DNA of 43,394 bases from an uncultured Geobacter sp. GTDB taxonomy: Bacteria; Desulfobacterota; Desulfuromonadia; Geobacterales; Geobacteraceae. The stretch lies in contig CAIYDQ010000201.1 in the NCBI GenBank assembly GCA_903925075.1, positions 1 through 43,394 on the forward strand, given 5' to 3'. Numbering within the stretch: the first letter of the stretch is position 1; each line of letters starts with the position of its first letter. The notes beneath the pieces were generated by a model. The model did no database searches. It was not told the DNA's origin and was given only the letters and a program-made list of their open reading frames with translations. The position numbers and the translations under genes are program-made. Below, one piece after another: positions 27,217 through 33,879 of the stretch.

Positions 27217-28365
27217 TCAGGGCGCAGGAAGCGGAGGAATCGTAACATTGATTCTCACGTGCGTCGGCGGCGGTGGCGGTGGCGGTGGCGGTGGCGGCGG
27301 AGGCGGAGGCGGTGGCGGTGGCGGCGGTGGCGGCGGAGGTGGCGGGGGTGGCGGGGGACCCGGCGGCAGCACCGGCGGTACGACAATCTCAGGTTTGGCA
27401 ACTGTGGTCCCAGTTGGACCAGTCGGCCCAGTCGGTACGGAATCTGCGACTGGTGTAGGGGTTGTGGTCAGTGTGGCATTGTTGCTGTTACTCGTCGCAA
27501 TAGTCGAAGTGGTATTAGTAGTGGGGTTCAAAGAGTCACTTGTCGGGCTGCTGACAGCACCGTTACTTGCACCCTGTCCTCCATCCCCTTGCGCTTTGAC
27601 TCCCTTATCGCCGCCCTGTTTGTCGCCCTGTTTGTCGCCCTGTTTGTCGCCCTGTTTGTCGCCTTGTTTATCGCCCTTGTCGGCGTTTTTGTCGCCTTTA
27701 TCCTTGTCGTTGCCGTTTTTGTCGTCCGGAAGGTTCGCGCTCGAGGTCTCCGACCTGGCCTTGCGCAACTCGGCCGGGGGCGCAGGCACCGCCTTAGGCA
27801 GCACGGGATGGCCGGCGGTGAAGACAACCATCCTGCCGGGGGTCAGCAGCACCGTGCCGAGAATGGCCGGCGAGGTGCTTCTGACTTCGACCGTGCCTTG
27901 CAGGCAGATGATCTTTGAGGAGGGAACCTTGTTCAAAAAGCCGACATCGAAGAAGATGACGGTGCCGCGTGCCGCCGCGACCGCGGTTGGCGTTTTGACC
28001 TCGAACTTGGTCCGTCCAACCACCGAGCGCATCTTGCCGTCCAACAGGTTGAACACCGATGTCCCGCGCTCTCCGGCCTTGCCCTTGATGAATTCCGTCA
28101 CCGCCAAGCTGGAATTGTCGCTCAAGGTCAGGACGCTGTCGTCGATGAACAGCAGTTTGGCCCGCGAGTCGGCCGCCGTCTTGATCACGTCGCTCGATTG
28201 AATGGCGGTCCGCACCTTGGCTTCCAACTTGGCGCTGCCTCGTTCGATGCTCGCTTTGCCGCGCACCGCAACCACCTTGCCGACTTCCTGTTCGGCAAAG
28301 GCAACTTGGCAAAGCCCAAGCAGGCCGACAAGCAACAGAACTACTATCTTGAAAGGTCTTCGCAT
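27217..28365 (-). CDS. FecR-domain periplasmic protein with repeat linker and polyproline tail
   Basis: A 382-residue exported protein. Signal peptide 1-24 ends AFA|EQ. A FecR domain (about 28-180) includes GSAKLEAKVRTAIQSSDVIK, LLFIDDSVLTLSDNS and VKTPTAVAAARGTVI. A charged linker then carries five tandem GDKQ repeats and a Ser/Thr/Asn-rich stretch. A run of 31 consecutive prolines follows before the short end THVRINVTIPPLPAP. It starts directly after the stop of the barrel gene, with GAGG six bases upstream, so they are cotranscribed. FecR domains usually relay envelope signals; no sigma factor or anti-sigma partner is nearby, but a CHASE2 cyclase is next downstream. Confidence 0.88.
   Translation of the reverse strand: MRRPFKIVVLLLVGLLGLCQVAFAEQEVGKVVAVRGKASIERGSAKLEAKVRTAIQSSDVIKTAADSRAKLLFIDDSVLTLSDNSSLAVTEFIKGKAGERGTSVFNLLDGKMRSVVGRTKFEVKTPTAVAAARGTVIFFDVGFLNKVPSSKIICLQGTVEVRSTSPAILGTVLLTPGRMVVFTAGHPVLPKAVPAPPAELRKARSETSSANLPDDKNGNDKDKGDKNADKGDKQGDKQGDKQGDKQGDKQGGDKGVKAQGDGGQGASNGAVSSPTSDSLNPTTNTTSTIATSNSNNATLTTTPTPVADSVPTGPTGPTGTTVAKPEIVVPPVLPPGPPPPPPPPPPPPPPPPPPPPPPPPPPPPPPPTHVRINVTIPPLPAP
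27265..27357 (-). repeat. polyproline-coding CCN tract, 31 codons
   Basis: 31 consecutive proline codons with mixed third bases, so the protein run appears selected rather than a simple trinucleotide expansion. Translation would need EF-P. Confidence 0.95.
27616..27675 (-). repeat. 12-bp tandem repeat coding GDKQ
   Basis: Five 12-base units, four identical and the last with two changes, encoding GDKQ repeats in the FecR protein linker. Copy number may vary between strains. Confidence 0.9.
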
Positions 28366-29724
28366 TTAAAACCTCGCGTTGAGAAACAGGCTGGTCACCA
28401 TCCTGACCGTGTTAAAAGCGCCTACATTGGATATATCGCGGGTGTATTGCTCCATAGCCATCAAACTGAACGTCGGCGAGAGCACTTTCATCAAGGTCAG
28501 GGTCGCCATGAATTGCTGGTCGTCACGCGTTATGCCGGGGAATGAAGGATCGACCGCGGCGTATTGCTTGTTGTAAAACTCGCCGGTGATATCGCCCAAG
28601 GTGTCATAGGGAAGGGAGCCGCGAAAGCCGACGGCCACCCTGTCGCCGTGATAGTTCCAAAATTCGGTGCGCGTCAGGTCCTCGTCGTGCGAGTAGCCGC
28701 CCCAGAGGTAATACGATTTCCCTACGGGCACGGTATGAGTAATGCCGACATAATGGTTGTCGCCGTTGCGGTCGGTATTGGTGGTGAAGGCGCCGAAATT
28801 CGTATAGGCGGTGGTGCGGTACTTGTAATCGAGGACGGTGCTCCCCCATCTCCCGGAATCGAACACCAGGCCCGGCGCCAGCACATGGGCATGGTCGTAC
28901 TGATAGCCGCCGAGCAGGAGGTATTCAAAGGAGTAGCTTCCTTTCAGCTTCAATTTCGGAGAGACTGCGTATACCCCTGATATATCGACTATGTTCTGCG
29001 AAACGTCGAAATCGGTCAAGCTGGTATGAAGGGTTTGATAAAGGCTGTAGCTCGCGACCAGCTCCGATTCTTCGTCCTTGATCAGGAAGTAGCTCCCTTT
29101 GGGATTGATCACGGCGTTGAAGTCCGACTTGCGGCTGACGCCGGCGGGGAGCGGCCCGTCGCCTATCACGATGACGTTGCTGTCGTACTGCATCCCGGTA
29201 AGGAAGTTGATCTCCCAGCGTTTTTGCCGTCCCCGTTCCTCGATGCGCTTCAGGTACTCGCGGGCCTGCACGGCGTAGTCGCTCGCCGGGCTGAGGGCGA
29301 TCACGTTCTCGAAATAATCGCCGGACTCGGCGTCGACGTTGTGGTTGAAGTAATAGAGCGCCAGTTCGAAGTTCACATAGGCGTTGTCCGGCATCTGCAT
29401 CAGCGACGCCTTCAGCACACTCTCCGCCTCTTTTTCCGACAACCGGTTCAGCGCGACGCCAAGATAAAAATTCGCCTCCAGGTTATCAGGCGTAGTCTTC
29501 AGGACTTCCCGCAGGACCGTCGCAGCCTTGCCGTAATTCCCTTTTTTGATGAGCGCAATGCCGGCGGCAATTTCGTTGTTGGCCGATGCTTGGGAAACGG
29601 GAAGCGCAGCCGCTTCCTGCGGACCTGCCGTGGCAGTATCCTTGGCGGCAGGCGCTTCGATGGCAGCGCACACGGTCGCCGCTATGGAAACAGATAACAG
29701 AACCAGCATTGAGACAAGTTTCAT
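28366..29724 (-). CDS. TPR protein with C-terminal outer-membrane beta-barrel
   Basis: A 452-residue exported protein from the ATG at 29724 (GGAG eight bases upstream; an in-frame GTG at 29736 is less likely). After the signal peptide (ending about VCA), TPR units span about 50-165 (AAGIALIKKGNYGKAATVLR, NLEANFYLGVALNRLSEKEA). From WEINFLTGMQYDSNVIV onward, alternating aromatic strands run to a terminal Phe (LFLNARF), the usual barrel-insertion signal. The fold resembles surface-assembly or secretion TPR-barrel proteins. It is the middle gene of the lipoprotein-barrel-FecR operon. Cargo is unknown. Confidence 0.85.
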   Translation of the reverse strand: MKLVSMLVLLSVSIAATVCAAIEAPAAKDTATAGPQEAAALPVSQASANNEIAAGIALIKKGNYGKAATVLREVLKTTPDNLEANFYLGVALNRLSEKEAESVLKASLMQMPDNAYVNFELALYYFNHNVDAESGDYFENVIALSPASDYAVQAREYLKRIEERGRQKRWEINFLTGMQYDSNVIVIGDGPLPAGVSRKSDFNAVINPKGSYFLIKDEESELVASYSLYQTLHTSLTDFDVSQNIVDISGVYAVSPKLKLKGSYSFEYLLLGGYQYDHAHVLAPGLVFDSGRWGSTVLDYKYRTTAYTNFGAFTTNTDRNGDNHYVGITHTVPVGKSYYLWGGYSHDEDLTRTEFWNYHGDRVAVGFRGSLPYDTLGDITGEFYNKQYAAVDPSFPGITRDDQQFMATLTLMKVLSPTFSLMAMEQYTRDISNVGAFNTVRMVTSLFLNARF

Positions 29725-29762
29725 CGAAGGCTCCACTGTTTTTAATTCGTCGGGACGAGTAT

Positions 29763-30260
29763 TCAGAATGTTGCGATGGTGAAGTCAGGAGTCGCGACGC
29801 TCTGCGTGGCGCCGTTCAAATCAATGACGGACACATTCGTGAAGTTGAAAGCGCTTTTTACCGCTTCGAATCCTGGAGGAATGTTCAACACTATGGAGAG
29901 GTATTCACCAGGCGCAAATCCCGAAGTATTCTGCGTTACCACTGCAACTTTCAGCTTTGCCGGTTCAGGAGCGGTGGCGGCTGAATACTTGGCAAAAGTC
30001 AGGCTAGTCGACGGATTCGTAGAGACAAGACTTACGGCATTCGCAGTAGGAACGCCTTTGTCATCCAGATCTACGGTGACGTTCGACGGAAAGGTCAAGG
30101 TAAATGCCAGACCGTTACTAGGCAGCGAGCCAGAAGCTGCCAGGTTCACCTTAGACGTCGCTTTACGCTGACCGGAAGAACTAGAACTTCCTCCGCCGCA
30201 GCCTGCGATCGCCAGCAATAGACAAAGCAGCAAAATTGTCAGAACGGCTCTCGTGCGCAT
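29763..30260 (-). CDS. small lipoprotein, cohesin-like beta domain
   Basis: A 165-residue lipoprotein with GGAGG six bases before the ATG at 30260. The signal peptide has lipobox AIAGC at about 20, followed by a Gly/Ser-rich linker GGGSSSSS. The body is a beta-rich segment (LTFPSNVTVDLDDKG, LKVAVVTQNTSGFAPGEYLS, IVLNIPPGFEAVKSAF) similar in style to cohesin/immunoglobulin-type surface modules. This similarity is by eye only. It is the first gene of the three-gene operon and could be a surface or periplasmic partner of the barrel. Confidence 0.82.
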   Translation of the reverse strand: MRTRAVLTILLLCLLLAIAGCGGGSSSSSGQRKATSKVNLAASGSLPSNGLAFTLTFPSNVTVDLDDKGVPTANAVSLVSTNPSTSLTFAKYSAATAPEPAKLKVAVVTQNTSGFAPGEYLSIVLNIPPGFEAVKSAFNFTNVSVIDLNGATQSVATPDFTIATF

Positions 30261-30304
30261 AAATGCCTCCACCTGGAAGGTGTCGTTAATCCGTCGTGTC
30301 GGGT

Positions 30305-30334
30305 CCGGCAATGCCGGCGGGATAGCCCGCTATC
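30305..30334 (-). promoter_or_regulatory. overlapping alternative hairpins in the leader of the lipoprotein operon
   Basis: CCGGCA-A-TGCCGG (30305-30317) is followed by GCGGG-ATAG-CCCGC (30317-30330), which overlaps the competing palindrome GATAGC-CC-GCTATC (30321-30334). The two latter structures are mutually exclusive and lie in the 5' UTR, 45-75 bases before the start. No known riboswitch class is recognised. Confidence 0.4.
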
Positions 30335-30357
30335 AGAGCTTTTCAAGCGGCAACTAT

Positions 30358-30386
30358 TTTATAGAAAGGGGGCAAATTGCCGACAA
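30358..30386 (-). promoter_or_regulatory. sigma70-like promoter with central palindrome for the lipoprotein-barrel-FecR operon
   Basis: On the minus strand, TTGTCG, a 17-base spacer and TATAAA. The spacer contains the palindrome GGCAA-A-TTGCC (30371-30381), a candidate operator. The remaining upstream region to 30728 shows no gene. Confidence 0.55.
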
Positions 30387-30728
30387 ATGAGGGGCAAGCA
30401 GAAAATACTCGTAAACAACAATAATTTCAACAAATTTTAACTCTGTCTTTGCCGGTTGCGGTTGAGGCGTCAGTTACCCTCGTAGGAACGAAGCTTTTGG
30501 TTGCCCGCCTCTGCTTGTATATGCTCGGTAGCTCAACGACCAACGGCAACGGCAAACAGGGGCAAACAGGAGGGGTTTAAGGAGGGGGACTCGAGCGCAG
30601 GTAATTTGAAGGGACCACCGACAATCCAGCTTTTCGCCGCCTCATCGCATCGAGATCAAGGCATTTGGCGATGGAAAGTCCGGGGGATCAGTATGGCAGA
30701 CTGCAACCATTCAGCACCTATTTCCGTG

Positions 30729-30816
30729 GGTCGCGTTGAGGTACGAAACGCGACGTCGCAACGCTGCCACGGTAGCAATGTCGCGTTTCACGATGAAACC
30801 GTTCAACACGACCTAC
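30729..30816. repeat. 88-bp palindromic interspersed repeat, copy 1
   Basis: An imperfect inverted repeat with ends GGTCGCGTTGA and the complement of GTCGTGTTGAAC, and internal arms ACGAAACGCGAC and GTCGCGTTTCACG. It closely matches the copy at 35929-36016 in length and order. It resembles non-autonomous REP/MITE-type palindromes. Confidence 0.7.
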
Positions 30817-30825
30817 CGGATGCGC

Positions 30826-31026
30826 CTAGCTGATGTGGTGGTTAGTTACGGCAGGCCAGCCGTTGACGACCATCGGTTTGCAGGTTTGCAGGCAGATCTT
30901 GCAGAGATCTTCTATGATTTGGCGCTGGCTGGCGGTAATGCCTTCAACTTCGGGCAATTGGTACGAGTGGTAATCGCAGAAACTGCAGAGCATGCCAAGA
31001 TCAAGATCAAGATCACAGTCATTCAC
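30826..31026 (-). CDS. small cysteine-rich protein of unknown function
   Basis: A 66-codon frame from GTG at 31026 with a strong AGGAGGG eight bases upstream, which is the main evidence for a real gene. It contains six cysteines in CSFC and CKICLQTC groupings, suggesting a zinc or iron-sulfur knuckle, after an acidic DLDLDLG start. There is no signal peptide. It lies 10 bases from the palindromic repeat and upstream of nothing obvious. No family is recognised. Confidence 0.55.
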   Translation of the reverse strand: MNDCDLDLDLGMLCSFCDYHSYQLPEVEGITASQRQIIEDLCKICLQTCKPMVVNGWPAVTNHHIS

Positions 31027-31123
31027 GACCAAAACCCTCCTATATGTAAGCCGCAACTAATGGCCCGAAACTAACACAGCGCGGATCGATAAGCAAGATT
31101 TTTTGCGTGTCGAGGAAATCCTG

Positions 31124-32545
31124 TCAGCTTCTAGCCAGTTTGCGCCTTTTCTTGGCGTGCGGTCCGACTTTGCAGCTCTTATCGGCCTTGGCGAGCCGGG
31201 CGAAACGGGCAAGACGACGGGCCGAGGCTTTTGCCGACAGCACTCTCTCTCCCCTGCCGGCGCGACGTTGCACGCGTTGCTGGTGCTCCCATTTCTGTTG
31301 CGACTGCGCAGAGAGTTTGTTCCCGGTCGGAGAAGCTTGCCTGACCACGTTCACCGGTTGCAGCAGCCGCGCGCTGATTTTGGCCACTTGCCAAGGGGGG
31401 ATCGCACTCCCGTCTTCGCTGGGAAATTTGAAATCGGCGGCGGCGATGGTGGAGATGTCTCTGCGCAACTGGTTGAAATCGTGCACGTCGTGGTAGTCGA
31501 GCCGCCTGGTCAAGAGTATGACGAACAGGTCCTGCTGGGGATCGATCCAGATAGAGGAACCACTGTAACCGGTGTGCCCGAAAGAGGCATCGGAGAAGAA
31601 ACTCCCTTTGGGGGCCGAGAACGGCGAATCGATGTCCCAGCCGAGCCCGCGCCGGACTTGGCCGTTGTTGCACAGGTAGGCGGTGGTCATCTGGGCCACC
31701 ACCTGCTCGGAGAGGATGCGCTTGTCGTCGATCACCCCGCCGCCCAGCATCAGCCGGGCGAATCTGGAGAGGTCGTAAGCGGAGCTGAAAAGCCCGGCGT
31801 GTCCGGCGACGCCGCCCAGATGCCGGGCGTTGGGGTCCTGCACCACGCCGCTGGTGTACCCCAAGGTCGGCGCGATGTCGGCGGACAGGTTACGGGGCGG
31901 CAGGAACATGGTCTCCCTGGTGCCCAGCGGCGAGTAGATCTTCTCCCGGCAAAAAACGTCCAGCGTTTCGCCGGAGACGCGACGGACCAGTTCGCCCAGC
32001 AGGATGAAGTTGATGTCGGCGTAATGGAAACGGCTGCTGCCGGTCCATTGCCGATATTTCTGCGCGGCAGCACGCCGGACCACGGTCTCCATCGACTGTT
32101 CCGACCCGACGTTGAAATCTTCCAGCCCGGAGGTGTGCGTCAGCAGGTTGAGGACGGTGATGCCGCCGTGGCCCGCCTGGGCAAATTCGGGAAACCAGCG
32201 AGACAACGGGTCGCTGAGGTTGATCAGCCCCTCGTCCAGCAGCTTCATTATCGCCGGAGCTGTGGCAACCACTTTGGTAAGCGAGGCCAGATCGAAGACC
32301 GTGCGGTCGCTCAGCATCGGCGCGCCGGCAATGGTGTTGAGCTGACCTCTCGCCGAGGTGGAGAGAATCCCGTCGCGATTGCCGATCACCACCACGCCAC
32401 CGGCAATGAGGTGCTGGGTGACGGCACGCTCCAGCAGGAGATCGACGGTGGAGGCGCGGCCTGAGACCTGAGGCGCGTCCGAGGCAAACAGCGGCGACGG
32501 CGACCATAACGAGCAGAGCATGAGCAAGACGATAAGATAGCGCAC
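31124..32545 (-). CDS. exported serine hydrolase (beta-lactamase/class C-like), basic C-terminal tail
   Basis: Periplasmic penicillin-binding-like hydrolase of 473 residues. Signal peptide 1-22 ends LFAS|D. Catalytic SLTK (Ser88-Lys91), the YADIN motif (Tyr174) and HTGYSG are present, as are family landmarks LLTHTSGL and GVAGHAGLFSSAYDLSRFA. It may be a peptidase or esterase acting on cell-wall or peptide substrates; a true beta-lactamase is less likely. The last 70 residues are unusual, rich in Arg and Lys (RRAGRGERVL to KKRRKLARS), and may bind peptidoglycan or lipopolysaccharide. Confidence 0.88.
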   Translation of the reverse strand: MRYLIVLLMLCSLWSPSPLFASDAPQVSGRASTVDLLLERAVTQHLIAGGVVVIGNRDGILSTSARGQLNTIAGAPMLSDRTVFDLASLTKVVATAPAIMKLLDEGLINLSDPLSRWFPEFAQAGHGGITVLNLLTHTSGLEDFNVGSEQSMETVVRRAAAQKYRQWTGSSRFHYADINFILLGELVRRVSGETLDVFCREKIYSPLGTRETMFLPPRNLSADIAPTLGYTSGVVQDPNARHLGGVAGHAGLFSSAYDLSRFARLMLGGGVIDDKRILSEQVVAQMTTAYLCNNGQVRRGLGWDIDSPFSAPKGSFFSDASFGHTGYSGSSIWIDPQQDLFVILLTRRLDYHDVHDFNQLRRDISTIAAADFKFPSEDGSAIPPWQVAKISARLLQPVNVVRQASPTGNKLSAQSQQKWEHQQRVQRRAGRGERVLSAKASARRLARFARLAKADKSCKVGPHAKKRRKLARS

Positions 32546-32612
32546 GGTGGACCTTTAGTTGCTGGTAGCGACAACCGTTCGAAACCGTCGAACGAGGCAC
32601 AATCTTAAGTTA

Positions 32613-32640
32613 ATTATAACCAAAAAATTATAACTAGCAA
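32613..32640 (-). promoter_or_regulatory. sigma70-like promoter of the serine hydrolase gene
   Basis: On the minus strand, TTGCTA (32635-32640), a 16-base spacer and a consensus TATAAT (32613-32618), in an A+T-rich stretch. The predicted leader is about 60 bases. Confidence 0.55.
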
Positions 32641-32701
32641 ATCACTGACTGTACCTGATGACCCAGTCTCCAGTATCGTACACTATTGTAAACAAAATAA
32701 G

Positions 32702-32717
32702 TGTGATTTACATCACC
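32702..32717. promoter_or_regulatory. Crp/Fnr-like binding site
   Basis: TGTGA-N6-TCACC matches the E. coli Crp consensus at nine of ten positions and contains the perfect dyad GTGAT-N4-ATCAC. Its centre is about 100 bases upstream of the predicted start of serine hydrolase transcription. The remainder of the gap 32718-32957 holds a TTGTTT-N6-AAACAA palindrome (32759-32776) and no gene. Confidence 0.45.
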
Positions 32718-32957
32718 ATTTATCAGGTAGTTCAGCCACGACGATCACGCCGCAGGAATTGTTTTATTTTAAACAACAGGGCGCTCTTAACATAACACAG
32801 CTCCAGGCAGCAGCAAAACGCCCGGACTACATTCCCCGTCGGGGCGGTAAAGGCGTCTCTACCGGCGCCGGTGCCGGCAACGGCGGCGGTGCTGGGCGCA
32901 ATGACCGGAATCTGCCGCGGTGCGATGTTGTTTCCAGGCAGGGCGACAAGGGGGTCT

Positions 32958-33857
32958 CTACAGGCGGATCAGGTCTTCGTGAGGTTCGTCGGAGGGATTG
33001 ATGTGGATCATTACGTCGCCCACATTGGGGAATTGCTCGAAAATCCGCAGCTTTACTTCGGTGGCTATCTCGTGCGAACGCTTCACGGTCATGTCGGGCG
33101 CCATGTCGAGTTTGAGATCGACGATGAGAAACTGGCCCGAATGCCGGGCGCGGAGTTCGTGGACGCGATCGACGCCGGCCACCATCCCGGCCAGCGCCGC
33201 TATGGCGTCGATCACTTCCTGCTCGGGAACGCCGTCCATCAGTTCGTGGGCGGAGGAACGAAAGGTGTGATAACCGATATGGAAGATGAAAAACGAGGTC
33301 AGCCCGGCGGCGAGGGGGTCCATGACCCTGACGCCGAAATAAGCGAACCCGACGCCGATCAGGGTGGCCACCGAGGTGATCGCGTCCTTTCTGTGGTCTT
33401 TGGCGATGGCAAGGAGCGCCGGGCTGCCCAGCGCCCCGCCTACCCGCACCGAGTAGCGGTAAAGGGACTCCTTGATCACGATGGTGGCCGCCGCGGCAAA
33501 GACCGCGATGAAGGCGGGAACTTCATAGCTGCCGTTGATGACCGTGTTGGCGGCTCCGTAGAGTATCCAGACGCCGGTGGCGCCGATGATTATGGAAACC
33601 AGGTTGGCGCAGAGGCTCTCCACCTTGCCGTGGCCGTACGGGTGGTCCCGGTCGTACGGCTTTCTGCCGACTTTGAGCGCCACCAGGGTCATGCCTATGG
33701 CGATGAAATCGCAGGCGCTCTCCACTCCGTCGGCGAACACCGCCTCGGAATGGCCGAAATGGCCGGCGGCAAGTTTCATAATCATGAGCAGGGCGTTGAT
33801 CCAGAACCCGATCTTGATCACCCGGTCAGCCTTGTTGAAACGCTCGACCCTCTGCAT
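32958..33857 (-). CDS. cation diffusion facilitator family transporter
   Basis: Inner-membrane divalent-cation/proton antiporter of 299 residues with six predicted helices and a cytoplasmic C-terminal domain. The helix II metal site reads ADGVESACDF and helix V reads HRKDAITSV; the family signature DHPYGHGKVE is present. Its ATG has GAGGA eight bases upstream and lies 22 bases after recJ, so they are probably cotranscribed. The metal (Zn, Fe, Mn or Co) cannot be chosen from sequence alone. Confidence 0.93.
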   Translation of the reverse strand: MQRVERFNKADRVIKIGFWINALLMIMKLAAGHFGHSEAVFADGVESACDFIAIGMTLVALKVGRKPYDRDHPYGHGKVESLCANLVSIIIGATGVWILYGAANTVINGSYEVPAFIAVFAAAATIVIKESLYRYSVRVGGALGSPALLAIAKDHRKDAITSVATLIGVGFAYFGVRVMDPLAAGLTSFFIFHIGYHTFRSSAHELMDGVPEQEVIDAIAALAGMVAGVDRVHELRARHSGQFLIVDLKLDMAPDMTVKRSHEIATEVKLRIFEQFPNVGDVMIHINPSDEPHEDLIRL

Positions 33858-33879
33858 TAGTCGTCCTCGCTGGGTCCCT

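Noticed and set aside
27173-28201. Plus-strand glycine-rich frame
   Set aside because: Antisense of the polyproline and repeat-coding part of the FecR gene; the minus frame has a signal peptide and FecR domain.
30480-30600. Possible tRNA-like sequence
   Set aside because: A GCTCGGTAGCTCAACG stretch recalls a D-arm, but no cloverleaf or TTC loop could be assembled.
32759-33001. 80-residue plus-strand frame with two KGVSTG segments
   Set aside because: No ribosome site, overlaps the end of the CDF gene, and composition suggests a shadow frame.
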